The notes beneath the pieces were generated by a model. The model was not told the DNA's origin and did not search any database. It saw only the letters and a program-made list of their open reading frames with translations. Below, one piece after another: positions 1 through 8,453 of a stretch of DNA of 18,509 nucleotides. The stretch's first letter is position 1. Each line of letters begins with the position of its first letter. A program made the translations under genes and the position numbers. The DNA is from CAZAPZ01 sp964487285 (GTDB lineage Bacteria > Campylobacterota_A > Desulfurellia > JAADFJ01), in assembly GCA_964487285.1 (NCBI GenBank), contig CAZAPZ010000027.1, forward strand, positions 1 through 18,509. Direction: 5' to 3'.

Positions 1-1
1 G

Positions 2-223
2 AAAATCATTAAAGATGTGGCAAGCGGTTTTCACACAAATAGGTTCTCAATTAAGCCTGATAGAAAACAAGCCATAAAACAGGCTATAGAAATGGCAAAT
101 ACCGGTTATGCTATTCTGATTGCCGGAAAAGGTCATGAGACATACCAGATTATAGGAAATAAACGCATATATTACGACGATAGAATAGTGGTAAAAGAGA
201 TTTTAGATGCTAATACACTTTAA
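2..223 (+). CDS. murE: UDP-MurNAc-tripeptide ligase MurE, C-terminal fragment
   Basis: This is the last ~73 codons of a Mur ligase; the gene begins before the window and is open from its edge. The segment AGKGHETYQ followed by a DDR close to the C-terminus is the typical tail of MurE, the cytoplasmic ligase that adds the third amino acid (usually meso-diaminopimelate or lysine) to UDP-MurNAc-L-Ala-D-Glu. The substrate-selecting residues lie upstream and cannot be seen, so the residue added is unknown. The gene order murE-murF-mraY-murD downstream fits a dcw cluster. The 63 bases between its stop and murF hold only a weak hairpin (arms GCTGA/TCAGC, 236-256) with no T-run, so read-through into murF is expected. 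Confidence 0.93.
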   Translation, partial: KIIKDVASGFHTNRFSIKPDRKQAIKQAIEMANTGYAILIAGKGHETYQIIGNKRIYYDDRIVVKEILDANTL

Positions 224-286
224 AATAAATTGTGAGCTGATGAAAAAAAATTCAGCACCTACACACAACACAAGGCAGGATAATCA

Positions 287-1585
287 ATGATAGAGCTTCA
301 GGAATTGCTGGAAACAACACAAGCCGATTTAATTTACAAAGGACAGTCAACACACTTTGAAAATATATGTATTGACAGCAGATTGGCTCAACCCGGTTTT
401 ATATTCTTTTGCTTAAAAGGCAGTCACTTTAACGGTCACGATTTTATACCTGAAGCGGTTAAAAATGGAGCGGTTGCCATTGTATGCTCTGAAGCGATTA
501 ATCAGATAGACGGAATAAGCATTCTCAAGGTGAATGATACAATCAAAGCTCTTGGAAAACTTGCCAGGTTTAATAGGTTAAAATATCAAATTCCCGTTAT
601 AGCCGTTACAGGGAGCGTGGGCAAAACAACTACAAAAGAACTTATTAGCAAACAACTGGAAAAATATGGCAATACCGTTGCTACATTTTCAAATCAAAAC
701 AATCAGATAGGCGTGCCTCTGACACTTCTCAAAATTAACAGCTCAACTAAATTTGCCGTAGTCGAACTCGGGTCAAATCATCCTGGTGAAATTGCAGTGC
801 TCGCAGCATTGATAAGACCGACCCATTCGGTTATTACGCCTGTAGGGGCAAGTCATCTGGAGTCATTCGGTTCAATAGATGCGGTCATTCAAGAAAAACT
901 TTCCGTACTTGAATATACGGATCAGTCGGGTTATCTTGCTGTTGATGGAACAAATAAAAAACTGCTTGAGAAAAGTTATAAAAAGGCGGATAGCATAGGA
1001 TTTGATAGAAGTCATATTATCATATATGATGAGCATAACACTATATTAGTAGAAAAAGATATTGCAAATGCAAATTTATCAGCTGCCATGTCAATTCTAA
1101 AATTGATTCTGCCAAAGCAAAACATAACACTTTGTCCGGCAAAAACGCCGTTAAGGATGGAAAGGCATACAATAAACGGAGCGTCTGTAATTTTAGATTG
1201 CTATAATGCAAATCCAATTTCATTTAAATACGCAATTGACAAGATGACTGAAATTGAAGCGGAAAGAAGATTCATAGTTATAGGTGATATGGCGGAGCTC
1301 GGAAAAAACAGTATGAAATATCATATTGATATTATAAACATGATAAAAGCTATCGGTAAAACCGAACTAATAGTTTGCGGCACACTCTCACGAAATGCTG
1401 CCGATCTATGCGAAGTATCGGCACACTATTTTGATAACAACAAACAGATAGCCGAATATTTAATAGACAACTTAAGAGCTGGCGACCAACTGCTTATAAA
1501 AGGTTCTAGAGAGTTTAAAATGGAAAGAATTTGGCAAGAAATGTTAAAAATAGTTAGCGGCAAGCAGCTTAGTTTGAGATTATAA
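287..1585 (+). CDS. murF: UDP-MurNAc-tripeptide:D-Ala-D-Ala ligase MurF
   Basis: MurF joins D-alanyl-D-alanine to the UDP-MurNAc-tripeptide using ATP, the last cytoplasmic step of the muramyl-pentapeptide precursor. The 432-residue length is normal. The N-terminal domain has the DSR of the UDP-binding region (around residues 30-32). The central ATPase domain has the P-loop GSVGKTTTKE at about 109-118 and NQIGVPLTLL shortly after it. The C-terminal half has the MurF signature CYNANP at 305-310 and then GDMAELG. The ATG start has an AGGA at 277-280 spaced six bases away, one of the few recognisable ribosome sites in this cluster. The next gene, mraY, starts three bases after the stop. Confidence 0.97.
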   Translation: MIELQELLETTQADLIYKGQSTHFENICIDSRLAQPGFIFFCLKGSHFNGHDFIPEAVKNGAVAIVCSEAINQIDGISILKVNDTIKALGKLARFNRLKYQIPVIAVTGSVGKTTTKELISKQLEKYGNTVATFSNQNNQIGVPLTLLKINSSTKFAVVELGSNHPGEIAVLAALIRPTHSVITPVGASHLESFGSIDAVIQEKLSVLEYTDQSGYLAVDGTNKKLLEKSYKKADSIGFDRSHIIIYDEHNTILVEKDIANANLSAAMSILKLILPKQNITLCPAKTPLRMERHTINGASVILDCYNANPISFKYAIDKMTEIEAERRFIVIGDMAELGKNSMKYHIDIINMIKAIGKTELIVCGTLSRNAADLCEVSAHYFDNNKQIAEYLIDNLRAGDQLLIKGSREFKMERIWQEMLKIVSGKQLSLRL

Positions 1586-1588
1586 TAA

Positions 1589-2677
1589 ATGTTATACTTA
1601 TTATACCTATATCTTGAACATGTTTCTAAAGTGCCTGCTCTTTTTGGATATATTAGTTTTAGAGGAATATCAGCAGCCTTAACGGCATTCATAGTTGTAA
1701 TACTGCTAACGCCGCAATTTATCAAGATGAGTAAGAAGAAACGATTAGGAGATGTGATTAGAGACGATGGACCAATTAGTCATAAGTTAAAAAAAGGAAC
1801 TCCCAGCATGGGTGGTATCGTTTTTTCTTCAGCGACAATTTTTTCTTCACTGCTATGGTCAAATATAACAAATGGTTTTGTGTTGGCGTTGATTTTTGCA
1901 ACTATTTTTGGAGCTTCGCTCGGATTTTATGATGATTATTTAAAAGTAAAGAGAAACAATTCCAAAGGTCTAAAAGCAAGAACAAAGCTTACTGCAGAAA
2001 TACTCTTTGCTATATCTATTGTATATATAATATATAATATTTATATGAACAATCATTTTCTGTATAGTACAAATTTGTTCTTCCCCATTACAAAACTTAC
2101 AGTTGATCTCGGTGCGTTCTATTTTATTTTCGCAGGTTTTGTCATCATTGGAAGTGCAAACGCAGTAAATTTGACTGATGGACTTGACGGTTTGGCAACA
2201 GGACTTGCACTCATCCTAATAATAGTGTTTATATTGGCATCTTACCTCGCAGGCAACCTTAACTTCGCTACATATTTAAAAATCCCGCACATTATAGGAG
2301 CCGGCGAAATATCAGTATATCTTTCTGCACTTTTCGGATCATTGCTTGGCTTTTTGTGGTATAACTGTTATCCTGCTGAAATTTTTATGGGTGATACAGG
2401 CTCACTTGCAATAGGAACTGTTATGGGCGTTGCCGCCGTAATGATTAAAGATGAAATTCTGCTTGCGATTGCAGGAGCGGTATTTGTAATTGAAACAGTC
2501 TCGGTAATACTTCAAGTTTCAAACTTTAAATTAACAAATAGACGGATTTTTTTGATGACGCCCATTCATCATCATTTTGAGTTAAAAGGCTGGAAAGAGC
2601 CTAAAATTATTATACGATTCTGGATTATGGGATTGATAATTGCGATATTTAGTCTTATTTTGTTTAAAATACGATGA
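1589..2677 (+). CDS. mraY: Phospho-MurNAc-pentapeptide transferase MraY
   Basis: MraY is an integral membrane enzyme that moves phospho-MurNAc-pentapeptide from UDP to undecaprenyl phosphate, making lipid I. The 362-residue protein is strongly hydrophobic with about ten membrane segments. All family signatures are present in order: KKGTPSMGG (68-76), the Asp pair in GFYDDYLKV (D115, D116), NAVNLTDGLDG (191-201) with catalytic aspartates, FMGDTGS (about 267-272) and the HHH of PIHHHFE (327-329). The ATG lies three bases after murF with no clear Shine-Dalgarno site, so translation is probably coupled. Its stop overlaps the murD start in an ATGA. Confidence 0.97.
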   Translation: MLYLLYLYLEHVSKVPALFGYISFRGISAALTAFIVVILLTPQFIKMSKKKRLGDVIRDDGPISHKLKKGTPSMGGIVFSSATIFSSLLWSNITNGFVLALIFATIFGASLGFYDDYLKVKRNNSKGLKARTKLTAEILFAISIVYIIYNIYMNNHFLYSTNLFFPITKLTVDLGAFYFIFAGFVIIGSANAVNLTDGLDGLATGLALILIIVFILASYLAGNLNFATYLKIPHIIGAGEISVYLSALFGSLLGFLWYNCYPAEIFMGDTGSLAIGTVMGVAAVMIKDEILLAIAGAVFVIETVSVILQVSNFKLTNRRIFLMTPIHHHFELKGWKEPKIIIRFWIMGLIIAIFSLILFKIR

Positions 2678-3942
2678 AAATAGCGGTTTTAGGGAAAAAG
2701 GTAACCGGTTTGGCGGTAATTGATTATTTAAAGAATCATAAAATTGATTACGATGTTTTTGATAACATATCACCAAATACGAAGCATAATACAACAAAAC
2801 ATTACGATGTTGCAATTGTAAGCCCAGGATGGCCGAAAGATCATTGGCTCATTGATCTGCTGAGAAGTGATGGCTCCGAGATCGTATCTGAGTTGGAATT
2901 CTCATATAGACTAATAAAGAAACCCATAATTGCAGTATCCGGTACGAACGGCAAAACAACAACCTGCCATTTAATACATAATATTCTTACTGCAAGTGGG
3001 GTTAGATCTGCATTGGCCGGCAACATAGGAACGCCTCTCATACGTTATGTGGATAGCAAAGAAAAATACGATCTTTTTATATGCGAAGTCAGCAGTTTCC
3101 AAATGGAACAGACATCGACATTTAAACCGTTAGTATATATACTGCTTAATATAACCGAAGATCATCTTGATAGACATGGTAGTCTAAATGAGTATAAATT
3201 CCTCAAACTAAAGCCTGTCAAATCAGAGGACAATAAAGACTATTTTATTAGCAGCTTCGATAAAAATATTGATATAAACTTTAATATAAGGCCGAAAAGA
3301 CTATATTTTTCGCTGCATGATAAAACAGATATATATAAACTTGGCAAATATATAATCTTAGGCGATCTAAAATTTAATTATGATGATTTCAGATTAAAAA
3401 GCGGCCACAATTTGGAAAATATTATGGCCGCACTACTTGCATCAAATATATTTGTACATCTTGATAAACAAAAAACGGAGGAAGCTTTGCATAATTTCAA
3501 AACGTTAGAGCATAGAGTAAGCTATGTTGATACTGTGGATAAGGTAGATTTTATAGATGATTCTAAGGCCACAAATGTGGACGCTGTTGAAGCTGCTATA
3601 GATAGTTTTGATAAAAAGGGAAAAATTTCCCTTCTGCTTGGCGGCAGATACAAAGGAGGAGATTTTTCGAAGATATTAAAAAGAGATGATAAAATAAGAG
3701 CCATTGTAGCATTCGGTGAAGCAAGAGGCGAAATCAGATCTCAGCTTCATAGCGGTCAATTTGTTGTTCCTGCATTAAATCTAAAAGGAGCCGTATATGC
3801 AGCTTTTAATTTTGCAGCCCAGGGTGATACTGTGCTCTTGTCGCCAGGCTGTTCCAGCTTTGATGAGTTTGAAAGCTACAAACAAAGAGGCGACAGCTTC
3901 AAGGAGATTGTGGCTAAAATAAAGAAGGAGTACAGCTATTGA
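2674..3942 (+). CDS. murD: UDP-MurNAc-L-alanine:D-glutamate ligase MurD
   Basis: MurD adds D-glutamate to UDP-MurNAc-L-alanine in the cytoplasm. The 422-residue protein shows the three-domain Mur ligase plan: a short N-terminal Rossmann domain starting KIAVLG, the ATP P-loop SGTNGKTTT (89-97), AGNIGTPL (115-122), NITEDHLDRHGS (159-170) followed by lysines at 175-180 where the carbamylated active-site lysine is expected, DDSKATN in the linker to the C-terminal domain, and a terminal SPGCSSFDEF with a following RGDSFK. Its ATG overlaps the mraY stop by four bases, and no Shine-Dalgarno site is visible, so it is likely translated by coupling to mraY. Confidence 0.97.
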   Translation: MKIAVLGKKVTGLAVIDYLKNHKIDYDVFDNISPNTKHNTTKHYDVAIVSPGWPKDHWLIDLLRSDGSEIVSELEFSYRLIKKPIIAVSGTNGKTTTCHLIHNILTASGVRSALAGNIGTPLIRYVDSKEKYDLFICEVSSFQMEQTSTFKPLVYILLNITEDHLDRHGSLNEYKFLKLKPVKSEDNKDYFISSFDKNIDINFNIRPKRLYFSLHDKTDIYKLGKYIILGDLKFNYDDFRLKSGHNLENIMAALLASNIFVHLDKQKTEEALHNFKTLEHRVSYVDTVDKVDFIDDSKATNVDAVEAAIDSFDKKGKISLLLGGRYKGGDFSKILKRDDKIRAIVAFGEARGEIRSQLHSGQFVVPALNLKGAVYAAFNFAAQGDTVLLSPGCSSFDEFESYKQRGDSFKEIVAKIKKEYSY

Positions 3943-3981
3943 CGAAAAAGGTGATAATGAGGATCCTAAATCTTCGAAAAA

Positions 3982-5061
3982 ATGAATAGATCATATCTGC
4001 AGTCTAAACTTTTGACATCTGCATTTTTACTTATAGCAATAGGAATTGTTGCTGTATATAGCAGCTCTGCTCCGATTAGCATGTTAAAATACGGAAACGG
4101 TTATCATTTTCTCAAAGTTCACTTGATTCATATTGCTATTGGATTATTGCTCTTTGTGTATTACAGCAGACTATCATCCGATAAACTCAAAAAGCAGAGT
4201 ATACTGTATTTTTTTACCTCATTTATTTTACTTTTAATAATAATTATCACACCTCTCGGACATCAGACAAACGGATCTATTCGATGGTTCAAAATTGGTT
4301 CGATCTATTTTCAACCATCCGAATTAGCCAAACTTTCCATTATTTTATATTCGGCTTTTTATATATCAAAATTCAAAATTATTAACAAACAAATAGCAAT
4401 GGCACCTCTCATTGTTGTTATTCTGCTGACCTCTTTTGCCATTGTTTTAGAACCTGATTATGGTGATGCTTTAATTGTAGTAGCAATTGGATTTATACTT
4501 CTGATTGCAGCTGGAGCCAAGATGACACACATAATAGTCATCGGAAGCATATTATCTGTCCTATTTGCTATTATTTTATTTAGTCAATCGTATAGATCAA
4601 AAAGAATCTCGGCTTTTTTACACCCGTGGGAACACTCTCAAAGTTCGGGATATCAAAGCGTTCAGTCGTTTATTGCTATCGGATCAGGAGGGCTTTTTGG
4701 AAAAGGCATCGGAAATAGTACAACTAAACTGTTTTATCTGCCTGAAGCTCAAACCGATTATATACTACCCATTATAAGTGAAGAAACCGGTTTCATAGGT
4801 TCAATGGGGTTTATCCTAATATACGCTTATTTTATCATCATTTGTATGAAAATAGCAAGAAGAGCGGCTAATGTATTTGATAAAATGACAGCACTCGGTA
4901 TCACAACACTAATTGCTGCAGAATCTTTGATAAATATGATGGGTGTATCAGGACTTCTGCCTCCCAAGGGAATTGTACTGCCGTTTATTAGTTTCGGCGG
5001 CTCATCTATGGTTGTAAGTTTCATAATGCTTGGAATTTTATACAGAATTGCAGCAGAATAG
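3982..5061 (+). CDS. ftsW: Septal SEDS glycosyltransferase FtsW
   Basis: A SEDS-family polytopic membrane protein of 359 residues. SEDS proteins polymerise glycan from lipid II with a partner class B penicillin-binding protein. The position between murD and murG is the classical place of ftsW and separates it from the second SEDS gene (rodA) near 10.2 kb. Visible signatures are FQPSELAK, LEPDYGDA, GSGGLFGKG, PEAQTDYIL with the catalytic-loop Asp at 259, the conserved E267-E268 pair in ISEETGF, and PFISFGGSS near the C-terminus. In-frame stops at 3958 and 3967 force the ATG at 3982; there is no well-placed Shine-Dalgarno site. The end overlaps murG. Confidence 0.95.
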   Translation: MNRSYLQSKLLTSAFLLIAIGIVAVYSSSAPISMLKYGNGYHFLKVHLIHIAIGLLLFVYYSRLSSDKLKKQSILYFFTSFILLLIIIITPLGHQTNGSIRWFKIGSIYFQPSELAKLSIILYSAFYISKFKIINKQIAMAPLIVVILLTSFAIVLEPDYGDALIVVAIGFILLIAAGAKMTHIIVIGSILSVLFAIILFSQSYRSKRISAFLHPWEHSQSSGYQSVQSFIAIGSGGLFGKGIGNSTTKLFYLPEAQTDYILPIISEETGFIGSMGFILIYAYFIIICMKIARRAANVFDKMTALGITTLIAAESLINMMGVSGLLPPKGIVLPFISFGGSSMVVSFIMLGILYRIAAE

Positions 5062-6118
5062 AGTCGTAATAACCGGCGGCGGCACCGGAGGTCATTTAAC
5101 ACCAGCTATAGCTATGGCTGAACGATTTAAAAAAGAGGGGTGGAAAGTTACATTTGCCGGATCAAAAATTGGTATCGAGGCCAAACTTATGCCAAGATAT
5201 GATTTTGAATATATACTGCTGAACATATCCGGGTATGTTGGAAAAAGTATTAAAAATAAGGTCGGCTCAATATTAAAACTTATAATGTCTATTTTTGTGT
5301 CGGTCTTATTTTTGAGAAAATTAAAAGCTGACTGCGTTGTTGCGACAGGAGGATTTGCATGCCTGCCCGTATCAATAGCAGCAGGATTAATTGGTATTCC
5401 ACTGTTTGTACTTGAACAAAACAGTGTTCCCGGAATTGCTAACCGTATAATAGGAAAATTCGCTAAATGGATTTTTCTTAATTTTGCATCATCGGAGAAA
5501 TTTTTTAAAAAGCGATGGAGTATATGCGGAAATCCGATAAGAAGCGGGATAAAGCAATCTGTGAAAATAAAGCATAAAAACGAACATACTAAAGTCATCG
5601 TATTAGGAGGCAGCAGAGGCTCCAAATCTATAAACAATGCGATAATAAATATGGTGCAATATATAAAAAAAGACGAATCAATAGATATGATATGCCAAAC
5701 CGGATCGGATGATTTCGATGCTGTAAAAACAGCATATCAAGGTATGAAAAATGTGAAAATACATCGTTTTATATACGATATTGAAAAAATATACAGCTTT
5801 TCCGATCTGGCAATTTCAAGAGCGGGAGCTACAACTATAAGCGAGCTTACTTATTTGAGAATACCCTCCATTTTTATACCCTACCCTTATGCGGCGCAAA
5901 ATCATCAGATGATTAATGCCAGAGAGATTGTCAAAACGGGAGGAGCAGTTATAATTGAGGATAATAAACTAACGAGTAGATTATTGTATGATACTATAAA
6001 AGAACTCTCAATCAGATTAGAACAAATGTCTGAAAATCTGAAAAAATTATCGCACGAGGATGCTGATATTTTAATTTACAAAAAGATAAATTCATTGTTG
6101 ACAGCCAAGGCTGTTTGA
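5030..6118 (+). CDS. murG: UDP-GlcNAc:lipid I N-acetylglucosaminyltransferase MurG
   Basis: MurG adds GlcNAc to lipid I on the inner membrane face, completing lipid II. This GT-B enzyme shows VVITGGGTGGHLTPA at the N-terminus, ATGGFACLP and EQNSVPGIANR in the N-domain, then VLGGSRGSKSIN and SRAGATTISE with PYPYAAQNHQ in the UDP-GlcNAc-binding C-domain. No in-frame ATG precedes the glycine loop: the start must be TTG, either 5030 (as listed, 32-base overlap with ftsW) or 5048, which gives an N-terminus closer to the family norm. Neither has a clear Shine-Dalgarno site, so coupling to ftsW is likely. murC, which often follows murG, is absent; the last codons instead contain the mreB promoter. 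Confidence 0.96.
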   Translation: MEFYTELQQNRVVITGGGTGGHLTPAIAMAERFKKEGWKVTFAGSKIGIEAKLMPRYDFEYILLNISGYVGKSIKNKVGSILKLIMSIFVSVLFLRKLKADCVVATGGFACLPVSIAAGLIGIPLFVLEQNSVPGIANRIIGKFAKWIFLNFASSEKFFKKRWSICGNPIRSGIKQSVKIKHKNEHTKVIVLGGSRGSKSINNAIINMVQYIKKDESIDMICQTGSDDFDAVKTAYQGMKNVKIHRFIYDIEKIYSFSDLAISRAGATTISELTYLRIPSIFIPYPYAAQNHQMINAREIVKTGGAVIIEDNKLTSRLLYDTIKELSIRLEQMSENLKKLSHEDADILIYKKINSLLTAKAV

Positions 6119-6126
6119 CCTATCAT
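6098..6126 (+). promoter_or_regulatory. Sigma70-type promoter for the mre operon
   Basis: A perfect -35 box TTGACA (6098-6103), a 17-base spacer and a -10 box TATCAT (6121-6126, five of six consensus bases). Transcription should start near 6132-6134, leaving a leader of about 23 bases that carries a good AGGAG site before mreB. The -35 box lies within the last codons of murG. The call is from sequence match only, but consensus boxes at ideal spacing directly ahead of a first gene with its own ribosome site make it the best promoter in the window. Confidence 0.7.
6101..6114. repeat. Perfect 6-2-6 palindrome in the mreB promoter spacer
   Basis: ACAGCC and GGCTGT are exact reverse complements separated by AA. 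The dyad overlaps the last three bases of the -35 box and fills most of the -35/-10 spacer. That is where a dimeric repressor, or a spacer-reading activator, would bind. It also encodes the last residues of MurG, so part of it may be chance. No regulator gene is seen nearby. Confidence 0.45.
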
Positions 6127-6145
6127 TAAGTGATAATTTTTTAAG

Positions 6146-6150
6146 AGGAG
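6146..6150 (+). promoter_or_regulatory. Ribosome binding site deciding the mreB start
   Basis: AGGAG (within AGAGGAG) is five bases before the ATG at 6156 but only two bases before the in-frame TTG at 6153. The spacing selects the ATG. Confidence 0.75.
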
Positions 6151-6155
6151 AATTG

Positions 6156-7187
6156 ATGTTTCCATTTTCTATATTTGCCAAAGGCCTTGCAATTGACCTT
6201 GGGACTGTAAATACGCTAATAAGCATTGAGGATAAAGGTATTATTATAAACGAGCCTTCCGTTGTTGCTGTAAAAAATGATGAGCATGGCGGTAAAAAAT
6301 TTGTGGCCGTAGGAACCGAAGCAAGAAGCATGATAGGCAAAACACCGGACAATATCAAAGCAATTCGGCCTATGAGAGATGGAGTAATAGCTGATTTTGA
6401 GGCCACTGAAGGAATGTTGAGATACTTTATTAAAAAAGCAAACCATCATCGAATGTCAATTATAAGACCTAGAATAGTTGTAGCTGTTCCTCACAGCATA
6501 ACACCTGTTGAAAGAAAGGCTGTTATGGATGCTGCAGCTTCTGCGGGCGGAAGATCTGTATTTCTTATTGATGAACCAATGGCATCTGCGATAGGAATTG
6601 GTCTTCCCGTTGAAGAACCGACAGGAAATATGGTGGTGGATATCGGCGGTGGAACGACGGAAATTGCAGTTATCAGTCTAAGCGGAATCGTTGTAGGAAC
6701 ATCTGTAAGAACAGGCGGTGTAAAAATTGATATAGCCATAGGTCAGTATTTAAAAAACAAATATGGAATGCAAGTTGGAGAACGAACAGCTGAAAGGCTA
6801 AAAATAGATATAGGATCCGTAGATAAGAGTGTCGAAAATACAAAGACATTTGTAAAAGGCCTTGACCTAGCCTCAGGCACACCCAGCACAGTGCAAGTAA
6901 CAAAAAATGAAATAAGAGATGCGGTAATGCCTGTTGTAGAAGAGATAATAACTGCCATAATGAATGTTCTTGAAACTATCCCAGCTGAGTTAGCTGCCGA
7001 TATAGTTGATCGAGGAATATTTCTTACGGGAGGCGGCTCCATAATACATGGTATGGATACACTTATTAAAGAAAGGACCGGATTGCCTATAATAAGAGGT
7101 GACGAACCTCTTTATTCGGTTGTAAACGGTGCGTCAATCGCACTAAAACAACTAAAGCTTCTAAAGAATGTTTCATTTACGCAATAA
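6156..7187 (+). CDS. mreB: Rod shape-determining actin homologue MreB
   Basis: MreB is the bacterial actin that forms membrane-bound filaments and guides lateral wall synthesis in rods. The 343-residue protein has the actin-fold nucleotide motifs: phosphate-1 IDLGTVNT (13-20), phosphate-2 DIGGGTTE (162-169) and the adenosine motif LTGGGS (290-295). The hydrophobic MFPFSIFAKG N-terminus is typical of the membrane-binding end. ATG at 6156 is chosen over TTG 6153 because of the Shine-Dalgarno spacing. It opens the elongasome block mreB-mreC-mreD-mrdA-rodA behind its own promoter inside the murG end. The end overlaps mreC by 20 bases. Confidence 0.97.
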   Translation: MFPFSIFAKGLAIDLGTVNTLISIEDKGIIINEPSVVAVKNDEHGGKKFVAVGTEARSMIGKTPDNIKAIRPMRDGVIADFEATEGMLRYFIKKANHHRMSIIRPRIVVAVPHSITPVERKAVMDAAASAGGRSVFLIDEPMASAIGIGLPVEEPTGNMVVDIGGGTTEIAVISLSGIVVGTSVRTGGVKIDIAIGQYLKNKYGMQVGERTAERLKIDIGSVDKSVENTKTFVKGLDLASGTPSTVQVTKNEIRDAVMPVVEEIITAIMNVLETIPAELAADIVDRGIFLTGGGSIIHGMDTLIKERTGLPIIRGDEPLYSVVNGASIALKQLKLLKNVSFTQ

Positions 7188-8010
7188 AAGGAAAATAAGC
7201 TATATTATATTACTTACTATAATAGCTCTCTCTATTTTTTCATTGACAAACAAAACTATAGGTATTAACGGTTTATCAATAGACCCATATAGTTATTTGG
7301 TAGCATCATCAATAACAAAACTTAAAATTTCAATGATGAATTTTATAATTGGGAATGATAAAATCAGATCAATCAAACGGAAACCATCAAAAGAATTTGT
7401 ATTGATAAAGAAATTAGAATGGCAAAATAGTATTTATAAAAAGAAACTGGATGGTGTATCAAAGCTTTTTCCTATGAAATTAGATTACCGTTTTGCTTTT
7501 TATAAATTTATCGGGTCGCAGATAATTGCAAGAGATATAAACTACAATGGCAAGTTTTGGATTAACCTAGGCACAAATAATCATGTAGTAAGCGGAACAC
7601 CCATAATAACAAATAACCTCGAACTAATAGGAAAAGTTAAAAATAGTTACCCGTCTAAAAGCAGCGTATGGTCAATACTTACTAAGGGCAATGTTATTGA
7701 TGCGGTTGACTCACGCACCAACGGATGGGGTATATACAGAGGAACAGGAAAGCCATATGCCGTATATACTTATTTTTCAGACAAGCCGCTGTCTGTCGGA
7801 GATGTTCTCAAAACAGGGGGACTTGACGGTAAGTATCCTAAAAACATTATCATAGGTATTATTACTAAAATCATAGATGAAGACTCATTGAAAACAGTTG
7901 CCGAAGTGAAACCTGCAACGGAAGCCAATAGATCCTTATATGTGATAGCCGTGGTTAAAAACGATGACATGGAAGATAGCCGTAATATTCATTTTAGGAA
8001 CAATAGTTAG
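7168..8010 (+). CDS. mreC: Cell shape protein MreC
   Basis: MreC is a bitopic periplasmic scaffold that activates PBP2-RodA. The sequence shows a basic N-terminus, one membrane segment at about residues 10-27, a charged, probably coiled-coil stretch (about 65-95), and a beta-barrel-like periplasmic part carrying the family pattern ARDINYNGKFWINLGT followed by VVSGTPII and LIGKV. A glycine-rich segment KTGGLDGKYPKNIIIG near residues 215-230 is also typical. Length (280) is normal. The start lies inside the mreB end (20-base overlap) and the gene overlaps mreD by 47 bases, so the three are surely co-translated. Confidence 0.93.
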   Translation: MFHLRNKRKISYIILLTIIALSIFSLTNKTIGINGLSIDPYSYLVASSITKLKISMMNFIIGNDKIRSIKRKPSKEFVLIKKLEWQNSIYKKKLDGVSKLFPMKLDYRFAFYKFIGSQIIARDINYNGKFWINLGTNNHVVSGTPIITNNLELIGKVKNSYPSKSSVWSILTKGNVIDAVDSRTNGWGIYRGTGKPYAVYTYFSDKPLSVGDVLKTGGLDGKYPKNIIIGIITKIIDEDSLKTVAEVKPATEANRSLYVIAVVKNDDMEDSRNIHFRNNS

Positions 8011-8446
8011 CTCTGTAGTTGCCAATTTTAGCAATTTCTCAACACAGGTAGGAGTTATATCCTATGTTCTAATTATTATCAGTAAAAAAGATATTGGTTA
8101 TATAGAGTTGATTTTTTCTGTATTCGTTGTATGCATAATCGAAGACACTATCGACGGAACCGTTCTTGGAATGAATTTCATCACATTTATAATTCCAATT
8201 CTTATAGATAAAGTTATACTGAATATTACCAAGAAAAACTTTTTTAACGATACATTTATTTTCTCATTTACCGTGATTCTGTCAACCATACTGCGATCTT
8301 TCATAGGCAGTTTGTTCTCCATTCCGATACCAAACACAATGAATGTGTACGAATGGCTTTCACATAACATTGCCCCGATAGCCGCTATATATATCTTAAT
8401 GTATTTTTTCTATTCATATCTAAACAGATCTCGCCTTGCAATCTAA
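7964..8446 (+). CDS. mreD: Cell shape protein MreD
   Basis: A 160-residue protein made almost entirely of hydrophobic stretches, with about five predicted membrane segments. MreD has little sequence conservation; the assignment rests on size, topology, and position between mreC and mrdA, where mreD nearly always lies. In other bacteria it works with MreC to control the PBP2-RodA synthase. The ATG at 7964 is within the mreC coding region. The stop at 8444-8446 lies seven bases before the ATG of mrdA. Confidence 0.88.
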   Translation: MTWKIAVIFILGTIVSSVVANFSNFSTQVGVISYVLIIISKKDIGYIELIFSVFVVCIIEDTIDGTVLGMNFITFIIPILIDKVILNITKKNFFNDTFIFSFTVILSTILRSFIGSLFSIPIPNTMNVYEWLSHNIAPIAAIYILMYFFYSYLNRSRLAI

Positions 8447-8453
8447 ATTCTAC

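Noticed and set aside
236..256. Hairpin GCTGA/TCAGC after murE as a terminator
   Set aside because: The stem is only five pairs with an 11-base A-rich loop and no following T-run, and the cluster continues into murF.
4012..4040. TTGACA at 4012 inside ftsW as an internal promoter
   Set aside because: No acceptable -10 box lies 15-19 bases downstream.
5092..5637. 181-codon open frame on the minus strand
   Set aside because: It lies wholly antisense to murG, has no family resemblance, and such frames are expected opposite AT-rich conserved genes.
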